Shown piece after piece: positions 11,463 through 20,468 of a stretch of DNA of 64,000 nt. The notes below the pieces were generated by a model, which did not search any database, was not told the origin of the DNA, and was given only the letters and a program-made list of their open reading frames with translations. Origin of the DNA: Brachionus manjavacas (Eukaryota; Rotifera; Eurotatoria; Ploima; Brachionidae); contig JAHQIY010000002.1 in the NCBI GenBank assembly GCA_019054805.1, positions 248,001 to 312,000 on the forward strand, written 5' to 3'. The number at the start of each line of letters is the position of its first letter. Position 1 is the first letter of the stretch. The translations under genes and the position numbers were made by a program.

Positions 11463-11972
11463 TATCTCCTGGCAATTTAAGTCTAATCTTGTGGTCAATT
11501 TAGACAATACATTTTTTCTGACCAGTTTTTTGTGAAAAAAGTCATTATTAAAAAATTGTATTAACAGGTATAAAATTGCGATTAAATAATTTTTTTTAAA
11601 TATTATATTGAACTGATGAATAGATTTATGAAAAACGAAATTTAAAAAAAAAAAATCAAAATATAAAATATGTAAAAGATCTTTTTCTATCTTCAATTTC
11701 GAAAGTTCGAATAAATTTTTATTTTTTATTACTTTTATTATTAAAAAATTGAGAGCTAAAATTAAACTATTATAAATTTATCCAAAAAAATTAAAGACAA
11801 AATTTTTATATTTATATTTTTGAAATTTATGATATGAAAATAAAAAAGCATTAAACATACACTTTGAAAAAATTCAAGTTATTAGTTAAAAAAAACTAAA
11901 ATTTGAATTTTTTTCAAATTCTAAAACTACCACAAAGATTCAACAAGATAATAAGTTAAATTTTAAATTGGA

Positions 11973-12779
11973 ATGAGTCGCGATTTGCCGGATGAAACTT
12001 GGGATCCACTGGTTTTCCTCGAACCAGACTGTTGTCAACAAATTTTACAGACTAGAAAAAATAATTTAGGAAAAATTGAAGAAAATACAGATTCCAGTCA
12101 AGGTATTTTTCTAAAAACTGACTGTGTTAATGAAGCTAGTGGTTCAAGTTACATTGAGATCGGAAATGCCAAAGTTTTATGCTCAGTGTATGGTCCGAGA
12201 GAGATCCCTCGCCGAGACGACTATGACTTTAAAGTCGCCAATCTGAATTGTGAGTTCAGGTTCGCTTCATTTTCGTGTTTTATGCAACGAAAAGGAACTT
12301 TAAGTCAGCGAGATCAAACACTAGATGAAAAAAATTTTTCTTCAATAATTGAGGAAGCTCTTAAGCCAAGTATTCTTTTGCACAAATATCCAAAATCTCA
12401 GATAGACATGTACATTTTATGCATCCAAAATGACATAGAATCAAGGAATATTATTTGTGCGAGTGTAATTGCGGCATCAATGGCTTTGGCAAATGCTTCG
12501 ATTGAACTGTACGATCTGGTCTCGTCCTATACATATTCACCGATAAATTTGACTGTTTCCTACATGCCTCAGCTGAATCAGGTGACAAGTATATTTTTTT
12601 CCAATGAATCAAACGGTGCCTTTCTATCAACAGATTTGTTCAAGTCACACATAAAAGAATCAATTGAAAATTGTAAAAAAGTTTACTCTTTTATGAGGCA
12701 TATATTGCTGAATTCAAATTTTTATGAAAATTTAAAAAATGGACTTGATCATGAAATGGAAAAGACCAATTTGAGTTAA
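11973..12779 (+). CDS. EXOSC6: Exosome complex component MTR3
   Basis: This is one of the six RNase PH-like ring subunits of the RNA exosome, which in animals are catalytically inactive and thread RNA to Rrp44 and Rrp6. A single exon encodes 268 residues, close to human EXOSC6 (272). Visible family blocks are GSSYIEIGNAKVLCSVYGPRE at about 54-74 (the start of the RNase PH fold), LNCEFRFASFS near 92 (the family's L-x-C-[DE]-FR-x-APF), EEALKPSILLHKYPKSQIDM near 125, ALANASIELYDLV near 165 and MPQLNQVT near 188. No phosphate-binding arginine cluster typical of active RNase PH is obvious, as expected. MTR3 fits better than RRP41 because of the N-terminal extension and the C-terminal ...CKKVYSFMRH region. 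The ATG at 11973 follows an AT-rich leader. Confidence 0.85.
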   Translation: MSRDLPDETWDPLVFLEPDCCQQILQTRKNNLGKIEENTDSSQGIFLKTDCVNEASGSSYIEIGNAKVLCSVYGPREIPRRDDYDFKVANLNCEFRFASFSCFMQRKGTLSQRDQTLDEKNFSSIIEEALKPSILLHKYPKSQIDMYILCIQNDIESRNIICASVIAASMALANASIELYDLVSSYTYSPINLTVSYMPQLNQVTSIFFSNESNGAFLSTDLFKSHIKESIENCKKVYSFMRHILLNSNFYENLKNGLDHEMEKTNLS

Positions 12780-14855
12780 AGCTTTAATTTTAATTTAACT
12801 AAAAATAAATATTTTTAAATCAATTTTGGTTTTATTCCTTAGTACGATCTTAGGTAAATAATTCTATTTAAACCAAATAAATCTAACCTTGGGACTAATA
12901 ATTGTGCTTAGCTATGGCAGATTAAATCCCTAATAATCAAAGACTCTGTACCATTTTGGCACCTTCATTTTACTTATTTTTGACAAATTTCCAATTTTTC
13001 CAAATAAATGAGTAAAATTTCTGCTAGTATTGCAAATTTCCGATATCAGGGCCAGAATCTGCTTTCAAATAAAACCTAAAAAAATTATTTTAATCGAAAG
13101 AATATTTTCAGAACATATGTTTCAAAATAAAATATCATACTAAAATTTGGTAAATAAATTCTCAAAATCATTTAAAAAATGCTCCTCTAATTGTAAAAAA
13201 AGACTAAAGAAATATGTTTTTGAAAATGAGATGAACCATTTTTTATTTTAAATCTAATTTCAGATGTGAAAACTAATAAAATTAAAAATTTGATTAAAAT
13301 TTTAGAATTTTGAACAAAAAAATTTATTTTATTTTATTTCAGGCTTTAGTTTTCAATTAAAAAAATTAAATTAAAAAATTTTTACATCTTTTTTTTTGAA
13401 AAATAAACAATAATAAAACTTTTTAAAAAGATTTTAATTCTTTTTTTTGTTTAATTAATTATTTAAATATTTAAATTTAGAGGAATAAATTTTATTTTTA
13501 TTAATTATTTCCGAAAATTACCACGATTATAAAAAAATACAATTCAATTTAATCGTAACTTTTTTTTTTAATTTTATCGTCAATTAAAACAATTTTTTAT
13601 TTTTAAATATTTTTGTGTTACTCTTGTCACATCTTTTTAAAATGACTAAAATTTGAGTATCGATATTTTTCTCAATATTAGCTCTCTTAAATAAAAAAGA
13701 TAATAGAAAGATTAAAGTACTTTAATCATTTTTATTCTCTTTTTTTGAGCTCAGCGAAGCTGTTTTGGCCAAATTTTAACAAGATAATATTGATGCTACT
13801 GTCAATTTGTAAAATGACTCGACAAATAATAAAATTTTCATTTTGACTTCGAGCAGACATTTTGAAAACTGAAAAAAAACTAATTTTTAATGTTAGACCA
13901 AAAGTTAATATGCAAAGTTTAGTCATTTTACAGTTATATTGACATATTTTTTACATTGGAATTTTTTATTCTATTTTTTTAGTGATGAAATCGAGTCATT
14001 TTTTTGGACATAAATTGAAACTTGAATAAATAAAAAATTTGAACAGACAATTGAATGTGCAATTTAGTCAAATAAAATTTTGAATTTTAATTTGATCAAT
14101 TTTTACTTTAGAAATTATATTCGAAAACTGTCTGTTTTTAAATTAAATTCGAACTAAATTTAAATTTGAAAAGCAATTTGAAATTAAAATAAAATCAACT
14201 AAAAAATTTAAAATATTTGAAAAATTTATAATTAAAATATTTATTTAAAATTCAAAAAAAAAATTTATTATATTTTCATTAGAAGTTGGCTTCTCTAATT
14301 TTTATACTATTTTAAATGACCACCTAAAGATAGATTTAAAAAAAAAAATGTATTCGTTTCATTTTTATATTTTATTTTATTCTCTTTTTTCTATAAATAT
14401 TATTCTGCTTAAATTAAATGGAATAAATAAATAAATTTGAGTTTTTTGTACTCCTTCACTTAATTTTATGCTTCGATTATTAGAGCCAGTAAGAAATTAT
14501 TTATTTAAAAAAGTGCTAATTTTGACATCAAACCATTGAAAATTTTATCTGATTAATGACTTTTAAAATTAATTTTTGACATTTTCGCTGAATTAGAAAT
14601 GTTTTATTATTTTTGTAAATGAAAAAGTAGTTTTTTACTGAAGTTGTGATATTTTGGAATAGATGTTGCATTTGAAATCAAATTAATGACAAGATATTAA
14701 TTTAATTTTTATTTTTGTTTTTTTTTTAAATAGAAAACTTAAGAAAAATTATAATCGAAGTTAAAAAAACACTTCACTTGTAAAATCTAAAAAAAATTAT
14801 TCTTTGTATTTTTTTATCTTTTTTGCTATTTTATTTAACTTGATCAAATTATCTT
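12780..14855. other. Gene-poor spacer; one doubtful 42-codon ORF
   Basis: Mostly AT-rich sequence without supported genes, and a second diverged copy (14009-14272) of the repeat at 9598-9748. One minus-strand ORF, 13732-13860, encodes 42 residues of balanced composition (MSARSQNENFIICRVILQID, then SSINIILLKFG) just downstream of a TTTTTTTTCAG acceptor-like site. It might be a small exon, but nothing confirms it. Confidence 0.4.
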
Positions 14856-14863
14856 GAAAATAG

Positions 14864-15627
14864 GGCATTGTGAAATTTCATACAAAAATTCCGAAACAAA
14901 ACTTAAATTCTTAATAAAAATTTGACTTTTGAACTACCGATTTTCTGTAATATTTAAAAGGTAAAACAAAAAATGTTTCATTTAACAGTCCAATTTAAGA
15001 AAAAATTTAAATAAATATTTCCAATAAACTGATTGTTTTTAATCAAATTTACGTTAATCTAGAATAAAAAATCACTTCCTAATTCAAAATTATTTGAGTA
15101 GCGATGACAGGATTTTAACATTTAAATAAAATAAATTCACAAAAAGCAAAAAAAATTCAAATTCTTATTTTTTTACAAATAATTTTGTAATTTCTAAAAA
15201 ATTTTTTATTATTATATTTTGCTTTTTTCTTTCTCTTTTTCTTTTGATATTAATTTGTAAAAAAAATAAAAAAATTTCGGTCATTTAGATCCTGAAGAAG
15301 CCTTAATCAAGGCGAAACGCGTCGATTTAATATAAAAATTTAAATTATTTAATATTTTTATTATATTTTTATTATTTTTTATAATAAAATAAAAATTTTT
15401 TTTAAAAAAATCAAATTTAATAAACTCCAAAATATTAGTATTTTTTTTCAATCATTAATATTTTTCTGTTAATAAAAATTAATCTTTTTTTTTCTAGTTA
15501 AACATATTTTGTTTCATGTTGTTTCATCGTCAAATTTTGAAAAGCTCAATTTTGTCAATTTAAATAAATGAAAACGAATTTTATTTTTGAAATTTTGGGA
15601 AAGTTTGTATGAAATTTCACAATGCCG
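14864..15627. mobile_element. Non-autonomous TIR element with 8-bp target duplication
   Basis: The ends are perfect 23-bp terminal inverted repeats (14864-14886 and 15604-15626, starting GGCATTGTGAAATTTCATAC). They are flanked by the same 8 bp, GAAAATAG, at 14856-14863 and 15628-15635. It is 764 bp long with no transposase. The 8-bp duplication points to hAT-type or similar integration, although the ends do not begin with the usual CAGGG. The interior is A/T-rich and holds the hammerhead-like motif at 15286-15329. It sits just beyond the 3' end of XPNPEP3. Confidence 0.75.
15286..15329 (+). ncRNA. Hammerhead ribozyme-like motif
   Basis: Stem I: TAGATC (15286-15291) pairs with GATTTA (15324-15329), 6 bp including one G-U. 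Core: CTGAAGA (15292-15298), matching the hammerhead CUGANGA. Stem II: GCCTT (15300-15304), loop AATC, AAGGC (15309-15313), 5 bp. Then GAAA (15314-15317), a short ACG/CGT stem III (15317-15322) and GTC (15321-15323) at the expected cleavage site. Very short stem III is known from hammerheads in Penelope-like elements and retrozymes, which may act as dimers. One departure from consensus is the extra A at 15299 between the core and stem II, which could weaken activity. The alternative is the 3' hairpin of a LINE, since similar CTGAAGA..GA(A)AAC ends occur at 23252 and 50967. Confidence 0.45.
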
Positions 15628-15666
15628 GAAAATAGAAAAAATTAAAAAAGATAAAATATTAAATTT

Positions 15667-17415
15667 TTATTGACTATTTAATAATTTTTCTAGTTCTTCA
15701 ATTTCTTTTGGGCAGTTTCGGCTCAGAATTTCACAGCCATTCTCTGTAATAACTATATCATCTTCGATTCTTATACCAATTCCTCTGTATCTAAAAGGAA
15801 CACTTTCATCATTTGGTTTGATGTAAATTCCGGGCTCTATGGTAATAACTGTATTCGGCTCTAGATCATTATGCTTGGAGACTTCTGGACAATCGTGCAC
15901 ATCAAGACCCAAATAATGGCCAACATCATGTGCACAAAAGTTTGCCAGTTTGCGCAAGTAAACAACCGGTACGGGGCTTGTCTCTGGTTCACTTGATTTA
16001 ACATAGCTTTCGTGTTCGTTCCTGTCAACCAAGCCTATTTGACTTAGCTCATCTCCCAGTTTGCGCATCATCATGTAGTAAAGCTTTTGTATTGAGATAC
16101 CTGGCGCACAATTTGCTATACAATGCTTCTGAACATTTAGACAAGCTTGGTAGAGCTCCTTTTGTTCCTTACTAAACTTTCCATTTACTGGCCACGTTCT
16201 TGTTATGTCACTTACATATTCATTAAATTGACACCCAGCATCCATGAGCACTAGTTCACCATTTTTAATAATTTGATTGTTCCTGATGTAATGTAGAGTT
16301 GTTGCTCTTGGGCCTCCTGCAATCACCGGTATGTAACCAAGATAGGAAGCACCTCTAATTCGACAATCAAAATCAAATTTGGAGTAAATCAAATGTTCAT
16401 TTATAAAAGGATGAGATATTTGAATGGAGTTTAGGAAAGCTTCTGACGAAATGTCACATGCCTTTTTCATCAATTCCAACTCAGACTTGGATTTATTCAC
16501 GCGACATAGCTGAACAAAATACCGCGATGTGTTGAAATACGAAGCACTAGCAGAGTTATCAAGGCTTTCGAGTGCGTCCATGTCTATGAGCCTATTGGAG
16601 TCACATTCATTGACAAAGCAATCCAAAGCGGACTCGACAGCCTCATTGAACACATTTGGACCAGACTCTTGCTTAACCACATGCTCAGTTGGATAGCGCC
16701 AAAGACTTATTTTTCTATTTGAACTACTCTCTTTAACTAGAGAAAAAAGGTATTGTTTAAAATCCTGAATTGGATAAGCATTTTCAATTCCGCAAAGTTT
16801 TCTAATGTTCTCAGGTCCAGTGCACGGACCGTCCCAAAGTTCTTTTTTTGGATTTTTTTCTTTCACAAAAATAGCTGTTTTGTATGAATTTCTATCATTG
16901 CCGGTTCTAGAAATGACCAAAGCAGACTCGGGCTCATTAAAACCAGACAAGTACATAAAATCACTGTTTTGCTTGAAAATGAGTGGAACATCGGGTGCCA
17001 TGTATGCAGTCATTGAACTTGGAATGACGGCAATGAAATTATGATCAATGGTTGATAAATCAAAGCCATTTTGTATCCATTGATTGAGAGGCATTTGACC
17101 AAATTTGAATTTTTCTGATGAGCTTAGCTTGGTCGAAAAGTAAAGCATTTGATAATTGGTCAAATTGGTAACATAATTGAACCGTCTTTGTTCAAACTCT
17201 TGTCTGGAGATGCCCGGAGTAACCTGCTTGTTGAAATCACTTGGATCCGGCGTATGAAATAGATGAGGATGAGTCCAGAAAGTAGGCTGACCAAGTTCTT
17301 GTACCAATTGATTATTAGAGCATGATTTCATGCTTTTGTCTTTGGTAAAAGATGAATATTTGATAAATGAAGAGATAAATGATTTTCTATGTTTGATGAT
17401 ATAATTATTCAGCAT
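15667..17415 (-). CDS. XPNPEP3: Xaa-Pro aminopeptidase 3 (mitochondrial)
   Basis: This is an M24B metallopeptidase that removes N-terminal residues preceding proline; the family member XPNPEP3/APP3 acts in mitochondria, trimming imported proteins. It is a single exon of 582 residues (human 507). N-terminal aminopeptidase-P domain: residues about 60-240, with GQPTFWTHPHLF near 42 and SDFMYLSGFNEPESAL near 150. Catalytic domain from about 310: the metal ligands are visible as LMDAG (first Asp), SDITRTWP (second Asp), AHDVGHYLGLDVHD (His), TIEPGIY (Glu) and RIEDDIVIT (Glu). The first 30 residues (MLNNYIIKHRKSFISSFIKY) lack acidic residues and are rich in Lys, Arg and Ser, as a mitochondrial presequence should be. 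Insertions between the domains explain the extra length. A 57-codon LYR ORF lies 93 bp upstream on the same strand. Confidence 0.9.
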   Translation of the reverse strand: MLNNYIIKHRKSFISSFIKYSSFTKDKSMKSCSNNQLVQELGQPTFWTHPHLFHTPDPSDFNKQVTPGISRQEFEQRRFNYVTNLTNYQMLYFSTKLSSSEKFKFGQMPLNQWIQNGFDLSTIDHNFIAVIPSSMTAYMAPDVPLIFKQNSDFMYLSGFNEPESALVISRTGNDRNSYKTAIFVKEKNPKKELWDGPCTGPENIRKLCGIENAYPIQDFKQYLFSLVKESSSNRKISLWRYPTEHVVKQESGPNVFNEAVESALDCFVNECDSNRLIDMDALESLDNSASASYFNTSRYFVQLCRVNKSKSELELMKKACDISSEAFLNSIQISHPFINEHLIYSKFDFDCRIRGASYLGYIPVIAGGPRATTLHYIRNNQIIKNGELVLMDAGCQFNEYVSDITRTWPVNGKFSKEQKELYQACLNVQKHCIANCAPGISIQKLYYMMMRKLGDELSQIGLVDRNEHESYVKSSEPETSPVPVVYLRKLANFCAHDVGHYLGLDVHDCPEVSKHNDLEPNTVITIEPGIYIKPNDESVPFRYRGIGIRIEDDIVITENGCEILSRNCPKEIEELEKLLNSQ

Positions 17416-17508
17416 TTTTAGATTTAAATTAATCGTTTTTTGATCAAAAATGCTTCACCTTTCTTCAATAAAATATAATTTTTATTTCAAAAAATTTAAA
17501 ATGATTTT

Positions 17509-17682
17509 TTAGAAATTTACTCGGTAAAGCCGTTCGATATTTAGTTTATCCAAAGGATCTGCGCTTTGAAATTGGTTTCTTATGTATGTTTGATAGAATG
17601 TCTGATCTGTAAATTTCAGTTGTTTACCATACCTGTAAAGATTCTTGTATAAATTTAAAATCAAACTTTTTGTAACAAGCAT
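17509..17682 (-). CDS. 57-residue LYR-motif small protein
   Basis: ATG at 17682 to TAA at 17509, no intron. The protein opens with hydrophobic residues, then has LYKNLYRYGKQLKFTDQTFY, TYIRNQF and LNIERLYR. The L-Y-(K/R)-x-L followed by GKQL-x-(F/Y)-TD-x-x-FY-x-x-x-IR-x-x-F is the hallmark of the LYR/Complex1 family, and it is closest to the short mitochondrial micropeptide encoded upstream of MIEF1 in mammals (LYR, GRQLRYTDRDFY, IRREF). LYR proteins bind mitochondrial acyl carrier protein and act in mitochondrial assembly, including the mitoribosome. It lies in the 5' flank of XPNPEP3, same strand and same frame, with stop codons between. An AATAAA on the minus strand (17481-17486) could end a separate transcript; otherwise this could be an upstream ORF of a shared messenger. 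It has fewer residues than most LYRM proteins, so a missing C-terminal exon is possible. Confidence 0.7.
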   Translation of the reverse strand: MLVTKSLILNLYKNLYRYGKQLKFTDQTFYQTYIRNQFQSADPLDKLNIERLYRVNF

Positions 17683-18659
17683 TTAAAAATTTCAAAAATA
17701 TTAATTTGAAATTTTGCATTCAAATTTTTCAGATATAAATATTTAAGTTTTTTTTTATAAAATAGTAAATTTAACCCAACATTATTTCAATATTAAATCT
17801 GACAGTTTTTCTTTTTCCTTTCAAAAAAAAAACTATCTTTTAATTTTAAAAGAAGACAAATTCAATTTTATTAGTGATTAAATCAAATTGTATTTTGAAT
17901 AATACAAAATTTGAATTCAAAAAATAAATTAAAGTAAGTTCAAACAATAAATTTGATTCCTTTTTACAGTTCAATTATGATTTTCAAATTTTTTAAAAAT
18001 TGAATTTATGTTCAAACTTTAAATTAATTTAGATATGTTTTGATTTTTTGTGTTTGAATTACAAAATGTATACAATGTTGAAATAATATTGAAAAAGTGC
18101 GTTCAGTTTTAAGAAAAAAAAAATTAAAAAATTTAAATTAGCTTCAATTAATTCTTTAATTTTAAATTAAATTTTTCATAAATTAAATGTTTGTTAAAAT
18201 GCATCAAAAAAAAAATTTTAAAATTGAAGTCAAAATTTAAAAAGAAAAAAACAAAGTTTTCAATTTAGAAAAAAGATAATGTAATATTAAAAAATAATAG
18301 AAAAAAAGTTACATAAAAAATTTAAATTCGGGCGTAGTAGATAAAATTTGCGAAATAGATGAATCTTTGTTGCCCAAAGTCAAACACTTAGTGAAAAATT
18401 AATTTTTAATTTTCTTTAAGATTTAAGTAAAGAGCGTATTTGGGTATTTGGGATTGTTGTAACACCAAGTCAGTCAGAATAGACAAAATTCTATTTATCT
18501 AAAGCTCCTTCAAATTAAAAAAAAAAACAAAAAAAAATTTTAACTAATTTTTGTACCATTTTCGAGAATAGGTATTCTATTAAAGGCAAAATGATATTTT
18601 GTCAATTAATTTATATAAATGTCATTTAAAAATAAATATTTGTCAACTAAAACTAGTTA
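17683..18659. other. AT-rich spacer upstream of the LYR ORF
   Basis: No ORF or repeat I can support. Presumably it holds the promoter of the LYR/XPNPEP3 unit, but no motif is distinguishable from the A/T background. Confidence 0.35.
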
Positions 18660-18663
18660 ATCT

Positions 18664-19240
18664 GTCAATTATCTTAGTGTCAATCTGAAAGAATAAATTT
18701 TTTTCGCACTTTGTTACAGCAATTCCAAAAGGATGGAATTTTTTCTCTCTATCGCATGTGCCAACTAGAAGAACCTTATAACCATTCCAAATCAATTTAT
18801 ACGTAGAATCGGTTGCTAACATTTCAACTTAGATTAAATTAAGATATTTAATTTTTTTTAGAGAATTTTAAAATTAAGTATAAATCTTGCCATCTTCTTC
18901 TACTTGAGATATCAGCTTGATTGTAGTCAGGAATATACTCAATACTGTTATTGTTCCACGGTCGCGATCGATTTGATGCATTGGACAAAACATTACATTT
19001 GGATCAGCTGGGGTTATCTCATTATCTCTACACCATACGAAAAGCTAGTCAAGTGAGGTTATATTCTGAACTGCCTCGCTTTTCAGTACTTTCAGGAATG
19101 TCTGAAAAATAGTGACTTTTTTGTCAAAAAGTAGTTTTTGAATGTAACCTGGAAGCGTAACTTTTTCGTAGAAATACAATTGGCATAAAACTTCTTTTGT
19201 TACAGTTGAAATTCCTGTTTTTGGTTATGGGTAGCCGGAT
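18664..19240 (-). mobile_element. MULE transposase fragment (degenerate)
   Basis: On the minus strand the order of blocks matches the middle of MULE (Mutator-like) transposases: a W-C-x-D-N-x-E-x-x-P region near 19040, ...FLTTIKLIS near 18910, then ATDSTYKLIWNGYKVLLVGT near 18800 with the first catalytic Asp, and KKFHPFGIAVT. The same order is seen in the better copy at 59.8-61.9 kb (WCEEYNEIPDEED, LLTTKRLL, SDATYKLIYGGFPV, FHPFGIAL), but sequence identity is moderate, so it is a different family. Stops and frameshifts interrupt it and both ends are missing. Confidence 0.6.
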
Positions 19241-19309
19241 CGTTCTCTGAAATAAATATTGGAACTCTCATTGAAGTCGGATTTGGATTAATTTTGATCT
19301 GAAACTTCC

Positions 19310-19420
19310 TCATTCTTCAAAACTACTGTAGGCGTCAAACAAGGGGGCCCATTATCACCAAAACTTTTCTCAATTTACGTAGAGGATCTAATAAATGAAA
19401 TCAAATACAAAAAATAAATA
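19310..19420 (+). mobile_element. LINE reverse-transcriptase fragment
   Basis: A short open stretch reads TVGVKQGGPLSPKLFSIYVE, the conserved G-V-x-Q-G-x-x-(L/M)-SPxLF block of non-LTR reverse transcriptases. It has no flanking RT domain, so it is a broken remnant adjoining the next LINE. Confidence 0.6.
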
Positions 19421-19429
19421 CAGCCTGTT

Positions 19430-20190
19430 TAAACGAGAATAATGAATTAATAATTAAGACAGACAACAAAAAAACACTTGAATCCTTGAAAATTTTGCCT
19501 GATAAAGCATTCAAAGTAGGTTTGGAGGAAATCAGAAAACAGTCAAAACACTATCTCGCGCTCGACAACGTAGACCCGAATTTTGACGTTTCGTCGCAAA
19601 AATTAAATGACTTAATTATGAAAGAATATGATATAGATGGGATGCTAAGAATTTAAAAAAAATCAACAAAGCAAACATTGACACTCGTTAAAGCAGTCAC
19701 GTATAATACCATTAATTTTAGTAAAATTATCAATGATGGATACATAAAAATTTGTCAAACTCGTGTCAAAGCAACAGCCTGGAAATTCGGCAATTCTCCG
19801 GACCAATCTTTCAAATGTCAAGAATTCGGGCACATAACGAAAAATTGTGAAAAAGAAAAGCAAGTGTGCTAAAGATGCATATCATCACTTCAGTAAGTGT
19901 AATGTTACTGACCCATCAAAATATAAGTGTGCTAACTGCAACGGAAACCACGCTGCATGTTCAAAAATTTGTCCAGTTTTGTAAAGAGCTTTACAAAACA
20001 AGATGAAAAAACAAGAAACAATTGCAAGTAAAATCTCGACCAGAATAGAATCAGCTGCTCCAACGATCTTTAACAATCACCAGAATCATAATGGGAACAA
20101 AAATACGATTGGATCAATCTTTAGATAGACATTTTCAGAAAGCTGAATAAGATTCAATCGACAATAAATGAAAATCCTAAGCCTTTCTTA
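19430..20190 (+). mobile_element. LINE ORF1 (gag-like, zinc-knuckle) relic
   Basis: The reading frame, broken by stops, encodes a gag-like protein ending in zinc knuckles: FKCQEFGHITKNC near 19815-19855, then C-x-x-C..KC near 19873-19895 and YKCANCNGNHAACSKIC near 19922-19975. Triple CCHC knuckles at the end of ORF1 are typical of jockey/CR1/I-type LINEs. Its ORF2 would be the relic at 20469-21720, now separated from it by a solo LTR. Confidence 0.55.
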
Positions 20191-20194
20191 AACC

Positions 20195-20468
20195 TGTTAC
20201 CCTGAATAATCACTTATTCATCAGCTTGTCAACTGATGCACAAAGATAAGTAAGAATTATACTTGTCACGTATCTCAGAAGTTAGACGCTTCGAAATGCT
20301 GACATAAACATTAAGCACTAAGCTCACATCTTGAGTTAATTATAAGCTCGTGTTCTTGACACGAGCATATAGGTATAAATAAGAATTCCATTCTTAGAAC
20401 TTCAGAACGTTCAATATCTTAAATAAAGCTTTTAAAGATTAAACATTGTTTATTATAAACCGGTTACA
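20195..20468 (+). mobile_element. Solo LTR inserted in a LINE relic
   Basis: This 274-bp block starts TGTTACCCTGAATAATC and ends AAACCGGTTACA (TG...CA ends). Inside it has a TATA box-like TATAAAT at 20374-20380 and AATAAA at 20422-20427, in the correct order for U3, R and U5. It is less AT-rich than its flanks and interrupts a LINE reading region. Flanking bases AACC and GACC resemble a decayed 4-bp target duplication. No gag or pol of the parent is nearby, so it is read as a solo LTR left by recombination. Orientation follows the TATA/AATAAA order. Confidence 0.55.

Noticed and set aside
15299-15299. Calling the 15286-15329 motif a certain active hammerhead
   Set aside because: The extra A between core and stem II departs from consensus, so only a hammerhead-like candidate is reported.
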